From UBA4416 sp035439445 (GTDB taxonomy: Bacteria > Bacteroidota > Bacteroidia > B-17B0 > Aurantibacillaceae): a stretch of 64,000 nucleotides of DNA. The notes beneath the pieces were generated by a model. The model made no database searches. It saw only the letters and a list, made by a program, of their open reading frames with translations, and had not been told where the DNA came from. Shown here piece by piece: positions 1 through 7,766 of the stretch. A program made the position numbers and the translations under genes. The first letter of the stretch is position 1. Every line of letters begins with the position of its first letter. The stretch covers positions 1 to 64,000 of the forward strand of contig DAORKG010000018.1 of NCBI GenBank assembly GCA_035439445.1. The letters run 5' to 3'.

Positions 1-75
1 ATTTGAATCTCAGAGTTTTAGAAAAAATTATTTGCTAAAGTCATAACAATCTGCCAAACTGTTGCCTTAGCGTGT

Positions 76-91
76 GTTAGGTGTTGGCCAT
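76..91. repeat. Inverted repeat flanking J-domain gene, left copy
   Basis: GTTAGGTGTTGGCCAT on the plus strand matches, inverted, the sequence at 953-968 with two mismatches. The minus-strand stop codon TAA (79-77) lies within it. GTTAGGT also fits the integron core-site pattern GTTRRRY. Confidence 0.6.
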
Positions 92-946
92 TAATTTGAG
101 TTTATAACCAATAGTAGGTAAGTTACCTTCAACTGTATTTACTTCTTCAAGAATTTCTTTTTCAAGTCCTTTTGAAATTAAAAGTTTTGAGAAATCCGTC
201 TTTCCAATTCTGCGTGCGATTCTATTTAGCGAATCTTTGTCAATTAAAAGATGTAGTTCTAATCGCTCAAGCCTAACAGGTCTGTCTTCGTCTAACCAAT
301 CTTGAATTATTCTTTCAAATTCTCTTCTTGTTATAATTTCATTAAGATTTTTTTGATTAAGAAGAATGCTTGTTAATATGTCGATGTAGTTTGCTTTGTC
401 GTCTAAACTGTCCTTTAAGTCATCAATTGAATCTTGAATTCTTTCGGCCATTGAGTTAAACATTAAATAATAAAACCCAGCTGTAAAAGCCAAAATCCCA
501 AAAGCTGCACTATAAATAGGATGCTGACCAAGAATCCCTTCAAATAGCGGTACAAGTTTGCTTGTCACTAAAGCCATAGCGCCAGAAGCAATTCCAGAGA
601 ACTTAGCCAATTGCTTATATTTTTTATACTTGCTGCCTTGTCTGCGATATATTTTTGAGATTATAGCATCGGAGTCTTTTTTATATTCAATTCTTTTTTG
701 AATAGCTATATTATCAACTTTAATAATATCCGTAAACTGCCTTATAAGTGCGAGGCTTGAGTTAGTCTCAGTTAGATAATTAATTGCTGTCTCCCTTGCT
801 TCATTAATTTCTGCTGCCTTTGCTCCGTCACCATTAGTTTTATCAGGATGATGCGCTTTAATTAGAGTTTTATAACTTTCCTCAACCTGCTCTTTTGTCG
901 CGGTTATTGATAATTTTAATATTTCAAATGCTCTATTGATTGTCAT
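77..946 (-). CDS. J-domain membrane protein
   Basis: The N-terminal ~60 residues form a J domain with the Hsp70-stimulating HPD motif at residues 33-35. There is no Gly/Phe region, zinc-finger domain or DnaJ C-terminal domain, so this is not housekeeping DnaJ. Two hydrophobic stretches (about residues 115-135 and 143-163) suggest a hairpin anchor in the inner membrane, followed by a ~120-residue charged, helical C-terminal domain of unknown function. A role as a membrane-localised DnaK co-chaperone is an inference from the J domain alone. The gene stands alone, is read opposite to cmk, and is bracketed by an inverted 16-bp repeat (76-91 and 953-968); its stop codon lies inside the left copy. 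This resembles cassette organisation and suggests accessory DNA. Confidence 0.85.
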   Translation of the reverse strand: MTINRAFEILKLSITATKEQVEESYKTLIKAHHPDKTNGDGAKAAEINEARETAINYLTETNSSLALIRQFTDIIKVDNIAIQKRIEYKKDSDAIISKIYRRQGSKYKKYKQLAKFSGIASGAMALVTSKLVPLFEGILGQHPIYSAAFGILAFTAGFYYLMFNSMAERIQDSIDDLKDSLDDKANYIDILTSILLNQKNLNEIITRREFERIIQDWLDEDRPVRLERLELHLLIDKDSLNRIARRIGKTDFSKLLISKGLEKEILEEVNTVEGNLPTIGYKLKLMANT

Positions 947-952
947 ATTTTC

Positions 953-968
953 ATGGCTTACACCTAAC
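953..968. repeat. Inverted repeat flanking J-domain gene, right copy
   Basis: The minus strand reads GTTAGGTGTAAGCCAT, 14 of 16 identical to the left copy at 76-91. It sits immediately upstream of the J-domain start codon (946). Confidence 0.6.
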
Positions 969-973
969 TAACT

Positions 974-998
974 TATACCCGCCATAATATGGCGGGTA
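974..998. other. GC-rich perfect hairpin
   Basis: ACCCGCCAT and ATGGCGGGT form a perfect stem (with flanking AT and TA) around a short AT loop, far more GC-rich than its surroundings. It lies upstream of the J-domain gene and is followed by a T-rich run on the plus strand. It could be a terminator for something lost, or part of a recombination site belonging to the putative cassette. Confidence 0.55.
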
Positions 999-1182
999 TT
1001 TTGTTTATTTTGCATAATAACCGCTACTTTATAGCGCTTATTTTTTATATACTAATAATTAGTTTTATTTTTTCAAACTCCGTACTCAACATATCCATAC
1101 CTATATCAAATATAGCTTAAAATAATCGCAGTACAAATTTTCACCTGCCATCAGTTCATTTTTTTTAATCCTCAAAAACCCT

Positions 1183-1190
1183 TACATTTA
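1183..1190 (+). promoter_or_regulatory. -7 promoter box of cmk
   Basis: TACATTTA differs from the Bacteroidota -7 consensus TAnnTTTG only in the last base. Its end is 7 nt before the ATG, so the transcript should have almost no leader. Confidence 0.5.
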
Positions 1191-1197
1191 CAGTACT

Positions 1198-1920
1198 ATG
1201 TCAAAAATCACAATTGCAATAGATGGCTATTCTTCCTGCGGCAAAAGCACATTAGCTAAGGCATTGGCTCAAAAACTTAACTATAATTATATTGATACCG
1301 GAGCCATGTATCGTGCCGTTACTATCTATTGTTTACGAAATGATATTATCAGAGATTCTGTTGTTGATACAAAAAAGTTAATAGAGTGCTTAAACGACAT
1401 TGAAGTATCTTTTATATATAACACTGTTACTAAATCATCTGAAGTTTTTTTAAATGGTGAACATGTGGAAAAAGAGATTAGAACCATGGAAGTGGCAAAT
1501 CATGTGAGTGCAATTAGTTCAATTAAAGAGGTTCGTGAAAAGATGGTAGTACTGCAACGTGAGATGGGCAAAAATAAAGGGGTGATAATGGATGGCAGAG
1601 ATATTGGTTCGCATGTGTTCCCAAATGCAGAGTTAAAGTTATTTATGACTGCAGATAATGATGTTCGAACACAACGTCGTTTGGATGAGTTAATGAGTAA
1701 AGGTGAGCATCATACTTTTGAGGATGTGAAACGAAATCTTGAAAAAAGAGATCATGACGATACTACCCGAAAAGAAAATCCATTAATAAAAGCTGAAGAT
1801 GCTGTTGTGTTAGATAACACAGATTTAAATAAAGAAGAGCAATTAAACTTTGTTATGAAATTAATCAATGATTTATTATTGACTAAAGACGAGTTTAATA
1901 AGCCTTTAGCGAAGCACTAA
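1198..1920 (+). CDS. cmk: Cytidylate kinase
   Basis: This is (d)CMP kinase, which phosphorylates CMP and dCMP with ATP in pyrimidine nucleotide recycling in the cytoplasm. The P-loop GYSSCGKST is at residues 10-18, the YIDTGAMYR nucleotide-monophosphate segment follows at about 31-39, and the family motif MDGRDIGSHVFP is near residue 131. The 240-residue length is normal for the family. The ATG at 1198 is only 7 nt downstream of a near-consensus -7 box, so no longer start is possible. The next gene begins 2 nt after the stop and is probably co-transcribed. Confidence 0.97.
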   Translation: MSKITIAIDGYSSCGKSTLAKALAQKLNYNYIDTGAMYRAVTIYCLRNDIIRDSVVDTKKLIECLNDIEVSFIYNTVTKSSEVFLNGEHVEKEIRTMEVANHVSAISSIKEVREKMVVLQREMGKNKGVIMDGRDIGSHVFPNAELKLFMTADNDVRTQRRLDELMSKGEHHTFEDVKRNLEKRDHDDTTRKENPLIKAEDAVVLDNTDLNKEEQLNFVMKLINDLLLTKDEFNKPLAKH

Positions 1921-1922
1921 TT

Positions 1923-2450
1923 TTGATATCATACGAAGTAAATACTTCTCCTTTTTACAAAGCCAACGAAGCTTATTGTCAGCGAATTGAACAATTATTT
2001 CATTCACTTAATGTTGTTTGTGATGGATTCTGTAATAGTTGGGGGTATGAGTTTAATACCTCCTATGAGAAAAATACTGTAAGCTTTGATTTTAATTTTT
2101 ATAAAGGAACAATTACACAAAAACATGTCGATTCGATTATAAGCGAAGGATTGAATGTTGAAATTAATTCATTAAATAAAAATCATAAACTTAAGATTAG
2201 GAAGTCAGCTTTAAAACGTTTATTTATGTCAAATGAACTGAAAAACCTGATATCTGCACCCTATTATTTTAGTAGTAATATAAATTGTTCTGCAAAAGAT
2301 ATTATCAATTGGGTTGATTTGTTTAGTAAGTACGATGTGTATTTATTGACATTAAAAAATGGTAAATTATCTATCGAAATATGCAATAGAGTAGAAGAGC
2401 CATTAAAATTATTAAGTGAACTTGAACCTTTAATTAAATTTTATATTTAA
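1923..2450 (+). CDS. Uncharacterised protein downstream of cmk
   Basis: I do not recognise this 175-residue protein. It has no signal peptide or membrane segment and looks like a small alpha/beta cytoplasmic protein with a Lys-rich middle (about residues 75-90). It starts with TTG two bases after the cmk stop, so translational coupling to cmk is likely; no ATG or GTG lies closer. Its stop codon directly abuts the stop codon of the convergent desaturase gene, with no terminator between them. Confidence 0.7.
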   Translation: MISYEVNTSPFYKANEAYCQRIEQLFHSLNVVCDGFCNSWGYEFNTSYEKNTVSFDFNFYKGTITQKHVDSIISEGLNVEINSLNKNHKLKIRKSALKRLFMSNELKNLISAPYYFSSNINCSAKDIINWVDLFSKYDVYLLTLKNGKLSIEICNRVEEPLKLLSELEPLIKFYI

Positions 2451-3437
2451 TTAAACCCCAACCATTTTTTGGTTTTCAAAATCCCATACTTTTAGTTTAA
2501 AGCAAGCGATAATATCTTTAGGTTTTAATGAGGTTGTTTTTGCAGAACGCATTTCAGGAATAGCATCCCAAACTTCAGTTAATCTGTAAAAAGGTATACG
2601 TGAATTCATATGATGAATATGGTGGTAACCAATATTGGCTGTAACCCAATTCATAAACGGATTTAATTTCATAAAACTTGATGAATCCAAGGCTGCTCCT
2701 TCATAAGTCCACTCTTCATTTCCAACAAAAGTGACTGATGGAAAGTTATGTTGTGCATAAAATAAATAACTGCCCATTGCTCCTGAAATAAAGTGAGGGA
2801 TAACACACATTAAAATCCAAGTATGCCAGCCTAGGAAATAAAATACAGCGGCTTGGTATGCAAAGTGTAAAATAAGTGCTACCAACGAATCAATATTTTT
2901 GCTAAAGCGATTGATGATGGACTTAATACACATTCCATACATAAAAGCAAAAATGTAGCCTAAAGAAATAGTTAAAGGATGACGAATGAAAAGATAATGG
3001 AAGCGTTCAGACTTGCTGCATTTTTCAAATTTTTGTTTGGTATAAATAGGAAAAGATCCAATACTGGCACTAAATAATTTACAATTGTTTTTGTGATGAT
3101 AATCGTGGCTGGCACTCCAAATGCCGGTTGGAGCTAAAACATAAAAACCAAATAACGTAAAGATAGCTTTTGCTAAAGGAGATTTGTCTAAAATAGCTTT
3201 GTGAAGGTAATCGTGATAAATTACAAAAAAACGTACGATAACAAGACCTGCAAATACACTGCATGCCAGTTTTAAAGTCCAGTGAAAATTGTAAACAGTA
3301 CCTATTAAAGATGCGATCAGAATTAAAAGAGTGCTGATGGTATAATACCAACTTTTAGCGCGATCTTCTTTAGCGAAAGGTTTTGTTGCTAATATTAATT
3401 GTTTACCCTGTAACATATAGTCTTGCAAAGATACCAT
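2451..3437 (-). CDS. Membrane fatty acid desaturase family protein
   Basis: This is an integral membrane di-iron desaturase or hydroxylase. The three histidine boxes are visible: HDYLH near residue 75, HDYHH near 108 and HHIHH near 272. Hydrophobic segments fall at about residues 33-75, 85-105 and 155-225, matching the usual four-helix topology with the boxes on the cytoplasmic side. The 328-residue length is typical. The exact substrate (acyl lipid, carotenoid or other) cannot be read from the sequence. The gene is monocistronic: a terminator for the upstream subtilase lies before it and it converges on the cmk operon. Confidence 0.9.
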   Translation of the reverse strand: MVSLQDYMLQGKQLILATKPFAKEDRAKSWYYTISTLLILIASLIGTVYNFHWTLKLACSVFAGLVIVRFFVIYHDYLHKAILDKSPLAKAIFTLFGFYVLAPTGIWSASHDYHHKNNCKLFSASIGSFPIYTKQKFEKCSKSERFHYLFIRHPLTISLGYIFAFMYGMCIKSIINRFSKNIDSLVALILHFAYQAAVFYFLGWHTWILMCVIPHFISGAMGSYLFYAQHNFPSVTFVGNEEWTYEGAALDSSSFMKLNPFMNWVTANIGYHHIHHMNSRIPFYRLTEVWDAIPEMRSAKTTSLKPKDIIACFKLKVWDFENQKMVGV

Positions 3438-3465
3438 GTAAACCGAGTTTTTACAAAAAAGTTTA

Positions 3466-3498
3466 CATAAAAAAACACTGACTTTTGCCAGTGTTTTA
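3466..3498 (-). terminator. Terminator after S8 peptidase gene
   Basis: AAAACACTG and CAGTGTTTT arms surround a short loop; on the minus strand the stem is followed by a T run, directly downstream of the subtilase stop at 3517. Confidence 0.8.
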
Positions 3499-3516
3499 TT
3501 TTAAGTTTTTGTATGA

Positions 3517-5115
3517 TTAGTTTTTTACCTTAACCATTCCTTGAGCCATTTTCACAGCCTCGTAAAGGTTAACAATACCACCGGTTTTTGATAATTCACC
3601 AAATTCAACCATTTCATCCTTTGATCCGGGTTTAATCACCTTTTTTGTTTTGTAATCTTTTACCGAGCTTTTTGTAATAATCTTGATGATTTGTTTAGGT
3701 GTTAATTCAGGGAAATATGATTTTAATACAGCCGCAACGCCAGCTACAACAGGAGCTGCCATACTTGTTCCACTCGCATCTTTATATTTATTTAAATCAG
3801 GTACTGTTGAGTAAATTTCTACACCTGGAGCAAAAACATCAACTGTTTTTTGTCCGTAGTTACTAAAAGGAGCTGCGATTTCATCTCCCGGCTTCCAACT
3901 TAGCGCTCCAATATCCATAAAGTTTGAAGCGATTTTGCCATTTTCCATTTTTTTGCAAGGATAGTGAACTATTTCATCAATATCATCAGACGCATTACCT
4001 GCTGCGTGTATTAATAATACTCCTTTACTTTCAGCATATTTTACAGCATCATCTACAGCTTTTTTGCCGGGAGAGTATTTTTTTCCAAAACTCATGTTTA
4101 AAATAACTGCTCCATTATCTACAGCATAACGAATTGCATTGGCAATATCTTTGTCACGTTCATCACCATCAGGAACGCAACGTACACTCATAATTCTAAC
4201 ATTATCTGCAACGCCATCCATACCAATACCATTTTTACGGGAAGCCGCTATAATACCGGCAACGTGAGTGCCATGGAATGCTCCCGGGCCTTTACAATCC
4301 CCATTACCATAATATCGCTCATTCATGTCATTGTAATTATCACCAACTATAGAACGAGTATCTCCTTTAGGATCTAATCGGGAACCATCCATTGATTCTA
4401 CAGCTTCATTCAATTGTTCAATAAAATCTTCGATATCTTTTCCTCCGGATGCTTGAGCTATGGCAATCATTTTACCTTGCTTGTCTTTTTGTTCTTTAGC
4501 ATCAAATTTTTTAAGATCTTCTAAAGTTACTTTTGCTCCACCGTTCTCTTTTTTTATTTTTTCTACAACTCCGGAAATAGCATCTCTGATAAATTTATAT
4601 TGATTTGATTGAGCTTCAGCTTGTGACACTTCTTTATCATAATCAGCTTTAACAATTTGCCAGTATTTAAACTCTTTTTTATCAGCTTTTGAAGTAAAAT
4701 CTTTTTCTGTTTTACCATCATATTTTGCTTTTAAAGAAGTATAAACGCGAGTTAACTCCAAATTATCTTTTGCAACATTTTCTCCTTTGCTGTTGCCCAT
4801 GAAGTTCCATCCGTGAATATCGTCGATATATCCATTTTTATCGTCATCAATACCATTACCTGGTATTTCGCCCGGATTAGTCCACATCACATCTTTTAAA
4901 TCTTCGTGCATATAATCCACACCACTATCCAAAACGCCAACAATAATTGTTGTTGATTTTTTTCCTTTTAGAAGTTCTTCATAAGTTCTCTCTGTACTTA
5001 CCCCATTTACGCCGTCTTTTTCGGCATCTAAATTAAACCAGTTATCAGGTCGCTTGTTTTGAGCATTAACTACTAATGCGAAAAATAAACTAGCTAGGAT
5101 GGTTATTTTTTTCAT
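3517..5115 (-). CDS. Secreted subtilisin-like (S8) serine peptidase
   Basis: An N-terminal signal peptide (residues 1-18, ending in a VNAQ-type cleavage site) sends this protease across the inner membrane. The catalytic triad is complete: Asp in VLDSGVDYMHED (about 64), His in FHGTHVAG (about 283) and Ser451 in GTSMAAPV, with the oxyanion Asn in HAAGN. About 150 residues of Lys/Glu-rich, probably helical sequence separate Asp from the DTRSIVGDN segment before His, a large insertion compared with subtilisin. A DDDKNGYIDDIHGWNF calcium-like loop follows the Asp. No T9SS or other C-terminal sorting domain is present, so a periplasmic location is most likely. It is monocistronic, with its own terminator. 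Confidence 0.93.
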   Translation of the reverse strand: MKKITILASLFFALVVNAQNKRPDNWFNLDAEKDGVNGVSTERTYEELLKGKKSTTIIVGVLDSGVDYMHEDLKDVMWTNPGEIPGNGIDDDKNGYIDDIHGWNFMGNSKGENVAKDNLELTRVYTSLKAKYDGKTEKDFTSKADKKEFKYWQIVKADYDKEVSQAEAQSNQYKFIRDAISGVVEKIKKENGGAKVTLEDLKKFDAKEQKDKQGKMIAIAQASGGKDIEDFIEQLNEAVESMDGSRLDPKGDTRSIVGDNYNDMNERYYGNGDCKGPGAFHGTHVAGIIAASRKNGIGMDGVADNVRIMSVRCVPDGDERDKDIANAIRYAVDNGAVILNMSFGKKYSPGKKAVDDAVKYAESKGVLLIHAAGNASDDIDEIVHYPCKKMENGKIASNFMDIGALSWKPGDEIAAPFSNYGQKTVDVFAPGVEIYSTVPDLNKYKDASGTSMAAPVVAGVAAVLKSYFPELTPKQIIKIITKSSVKDYKTKKVIKPGSKDEMVEFGELSKTGGIVNLYEAVKMAQGMVKVKN

Positions 5116-5205
5116 AATGTTTTTTATTTGTTATATCAAGTTTAATACTATTATTTGATATTAAACTGTTAAATTTTGTAAGCAGATAAGATGAGTGATA
5201 AATGG

Positions 5206-6585
5206 TTAATTACTCATTTGAGAAATTCCTTGTATTAAATCATGTTTAGTGATGATATGGGTTGTTCCCGCTAAATCAGTCATTAAAACAGCGTTATTTT
5301 CTTTTGTGATTAATTTAGAAATATCTTCCATTAATGTTTGATCAGTTACAAAAGGGAAAGGTGCTTGCATTACATCTTTCACTGTTTTATTTTTAATAGA
5401 ACTATCTTCAATTAGTTTAGAAAATAAGAAAGAATCGTTTAGTGATCCAACAAATTTATTTCCCTCTTTAACCGGTATTTGAGAAATACCATATTTGTTC
5501 ATTGTACTTAGTGCTTCAGAAACAGAAGCTGTAGCCTCAACTGTTAATAATTTTTGATTTTTGTGAGAGGCAATCAAATCTATCGCTTTTGGTTTTTTAA
5601 TTTCTAAGAAACCTCTGTCGCGCATCCAATCATCATTAAACATTTTTCCTAAGTAACGAGTACCATGATCGTGGAAAATAACCACTACCACATCGCCAGG
5701 CTTAAACATGTCTTTCATTTGCATTAAACCAGCCATTGCAGAACCAGCAGAGTTTCCTGCAAAAATACCTTCTTCACGAGGAATACGACGTGTCATAATC
5801 GCAGCATCTTTATCAGTTACTTTTTCGAAATGATCAATTAAATCAATATCAACATTCTCCGGTAAAAAGTCTTCCCCAATACCTTCGGTGATATAAGGAT
5901 AAATCTCATTTTTATCGATGATACCGGTTTCTTTTAATTTTTTGAAGATAGACCCATAAGTATCAATGCCTAATACTTTGATGTTAGGATTCTTTTCTTT
6001 CAAGTATCTACCTGTTCCACTAATTGTTCCACCTGTACCAACACCTACTACTAAGTGAGTAATTTTTCCTTCTGTTTGTTCCCAAATTTCAGGACCAGTT
6101 TGTTCATAATGAGCTGCAGAGTTTGATTTATTATCATACTGATTTGGTTTCCATGAATTAGGAACTTCGTTAACTAAACGAGAAGAAACTGAATAATATG
6201 ATTTAGGATCTTCTGGCTCCACATCTGTTGGGCAAACCACAACTTCTGCTCCAAATGCTCTTAAAGCATCTACTTTCTCTTTACTTTGTTTATCTGTAGT
6301 AGTGAAAATACATTTATAACCTTTAATGATAGCTGCAATAGCTAAACCCATACCTGTGTTTCCACTTGTTCCTTCAATAATAGTTCCGCCTGGTTTTAAA
6401 CGCCCGTCTTTTTCAGCATCTTCAATCATTTTTAATGCCATACGGTCTTTAATAGAGTTACCAGGATTGGTTGTTTCTACTTTTGCGTATACAGTACAAG
6501 GTAAATCTTTTGTAATGTTATTAATTTTTACCATTGGCGTGTTACCAATAGTTTCAAGAATGTTGTTACTTATTTTTTGATACAT
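5206..6585 (-). CDS. PLP-dependent cysteine/cystathionine beta-synthase with CBS domains
   Basis: This 459-residue fold-type II PLP enzyme has the cofactor Lys46 in NSIKDRM, the TSGNTGMG substrate loop near residue 75, and the phosphate-binding GTGGTISGTG. A CBS-domain pair (about residues 340-455) follows. The architecture is that of cystathionine beta-synthase, condensing serine (or O-acetylserine) with homocysteine or sulfide; the CBS pair may bind an adenosyl ligand. The chosen start (MYQKISNN) begins at the conserved domain; a longer in-frame reading to 6696 adds 37 hydrophobic residues overlapping a repeat and the purC terminator and is not credible. Which reaction dominates is uncertain. 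Confidence 0.92.
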   Translation of the reverse strand: MYQKISNNILETIGNTPMVKINNITKDLPCTVYAKVETTNPGNSIKDRMALKMIEDAEKDGRLKPGGTIIEGTSGNTGMGLAIAAIIKGYKCIFTTTDKQSKEKVDALRAFGAEVVVCPTDVEPEDPKSYYSVSSRLVNEVPNSWKPNQYDNKSNSAAHYEQTGPEIWEQTEGKITHLVVGVGTGGTISGTGRYLKEKNPNIKVLGIDTYGSIFKKLKETGIIDKNEIYPYITEGIGEDFLPENVDIDLIDHFEKVTDKDAAIMTRRIPREEGIFAGNSAGSAMAGLMQMKDMFKPGDVVVVIFHDHGTRYLGKMFNDDWMRDRGFLEIKKPKAIDLIASHKNQKLLTVEATASVSEALSTMNKYGISQIPVKEGNKFVGSLNDSFLFSKLIEDSSIKNKTVKDVMQAPFPFVTDQTLMEDISKLITKENNAVLMTDLAGTTHIITKHDLIQGISQMSN

Positions 6586-6612
6586 TATCGTGATGTTTAT
6601 TATGTTGTAAAA

Positions 6613-6648
6613 ATAAAAAAACAGCACATATATCCTATGCACTGTTTT
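6613..6648 (-). terminator. Probable terminator downstream of purC
   Basis: An imperfect hairpin pairing AAACAG-TGCATA with TATATGTGCTGTTT, followed by a T run on the minus strand. It lies between purC and the CBS-type enzyme gene. Confidence 0.5.
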
Positions 6649-6673
6649 AAAAATGTTGGTAACTCTCTTTGTT

Positions 6674-6743
6674 GGTTCGAGCGCAGTAGAGAACAAATGT
6701 GAATTGTTTTAGAACGCTTCTCGACTACGCTCAAAGTGACATG
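6674..6743. repeat. Dispersed palindromic intergenic element, TCGAGCG type
   Basis: GTTCGAGCGCAGTAGAGAAC and an inverted partner TTCTCGACTACGCTCAAAG followed by TGACATG. Related elements are at 40182-40253 and 61879-61938. Confidence 0.75.
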
Positions 6744-6749
6744 CTTGAT

Positions 6750-7697
6750 TTAACCTAATTTCTCTAAAGCTGCTAAAATGTTTTTTTCTACTCGTTCTTG
6801 TAAGTTATCCGTAGGATGTTTAATGAATTTATCTCCTGTAACTTTTTCATAAAGCTCAATGTATCTGTCAGAAATTTCATTCACCCAAGCTTCGCTCATT
6901 TCAGGTACTTTTTGTCCGTCTTTTCCTTGAAAACCGTTTTCAATTAACCAACGACGCACAAATTCTTTACTTAATTGTTTTTGTTCTTCTCCTTTATTTT
7001 GACGTTCTTGATAACCTTCTAAATAAAAATAACGAGAAGAGTCAGGGGTATGAATTTCGTCCATCAAAAATACTTTACCATCACATAAACCAAATTCATA
7101 CTTCGTATCAACTAAAATTAAGCCCATTTTATTGGCAATTTCTTGTCCGCGAGCATATAATTTAAGGGTGTAATCTTCTAACTGAACGTAGTATTTTTCT
7201 TCTACAATTCCTTGTTTTAAAATTTCTTCACGACTAATGTCTTCATCATGTCCTTCAGAGGCTTTTGTAGTAGGAGTAATGATAGGCTCGGGTAATTTAT
7301 CGTTTTCCTTTAAGCCTTCTGGCATAGTAACTCCACATAAAGTTCTTAAGCCACTGTTATAAGTTCTTGCCGCATGCCCCGCTAAATAACCACGAATAAC
7401 CATTTCTACTTTAAAGGGCTCGCACACACGCCCAATAGTTACTACAGGATCTGGAACTTCTAAAACCCAATTTGGAACGATGTCTTTTGTAGCAGCTAAA
7501 AACTTAGCAGCTATTTGATTTAATACTTGTCCTTTGTAAGGAATGCCTTTAGGTAAAACCACGTCAAATGCACTAATTCTGTCACTTGCCACCATTACCA
7601 AGTATTTGTCATCGATGTTATATACATCACGAACTTTTCCTTTGTAAAAACTTTTTTGTTTTGGGAAACTGAATTGGGTAGCAGTAAGTGCAGACAT
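6750..7697 (-). CDS. purC: Phosphoribosylaminoimidazole-succinocarboxamide synthase
   Basis: This is SAICAR synthetase, which joins CAIR and aspartate with ATP in de novo purine synthesis. The KGKVRDVY motif near residue 19, the following ASDRISAFDVVLP segment, the PVVTIGRVCEPFKVEMVIRGY stretch and LVDTKYEFG identify the family. At 315 residues it is of the longer type common in Bacteroidota and yeast rather than the ~240-residue E. coli type. A consensus -7 box (7717-7724) lies 19 nt before the ATG. No other purine genes are present in the window. Confidence 0.97.
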   Translation of the reverse strand: MSALTATQFSFPKQKSFYKGKVRDVYNIDDKYLVMVASDRISAFDVVLPKGIPYKGQVLNQIAAKFLAATKDIVPNWVLEVPDPVVTIGRVCEPFKVEMVIRGYLAGHAARTYNSGLRTLCGVTMPEGLKENDKLPEPIITPTTKASEGHDEDISREEILKQGIVEEKYYVQLEDYTLKLYARGQEIANKMGLILVDTKYEFGLCDGKVFLMDEIHTPDSSRYFYLEGYQERQNKGEEQKQLSKEFVRRWLIENGFQGKDGQKVPEMSEAWVNEISDRYIELYEKVTGDKFIKHPTDNLQERVEKNILAALEKLG

Positions 7698-7716
7698 AGT
7701 ATTAATTTTTGATGGG

Positions 7717-7724
7717 CAAATATA
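7717..7724 (-). promoter_or_regulatory. -7 promoter box of purC
   Basis: On the minus strand this reads TATATTTG, a perfect TAnnTTTG box. A TTG lies 22 nt further upstream (7747-7749) as a possible -33 element. Confidence 0.65.
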
Positions 7725-7766
7725 TAAAACAATTTTATTTGCCTTTTCAAGAGTTAATAACAGTTG

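Noticed and set aside
5124..5165. Dyad ATATCAAG...TTTGATAT upstream of the S8 peptidase
   Set aside because: Long spacer, AT-rich, no second copy; not strong enough to call an operator.
6586..6696. Longer N-terminus for the CBS-type PLP enzyme starting at 6696
   Set aside because: Adds 37 hydrophobic residues without family similarity and runs over the purC terminator and a dispersed repeat; ATG at 6585 matches the family start.
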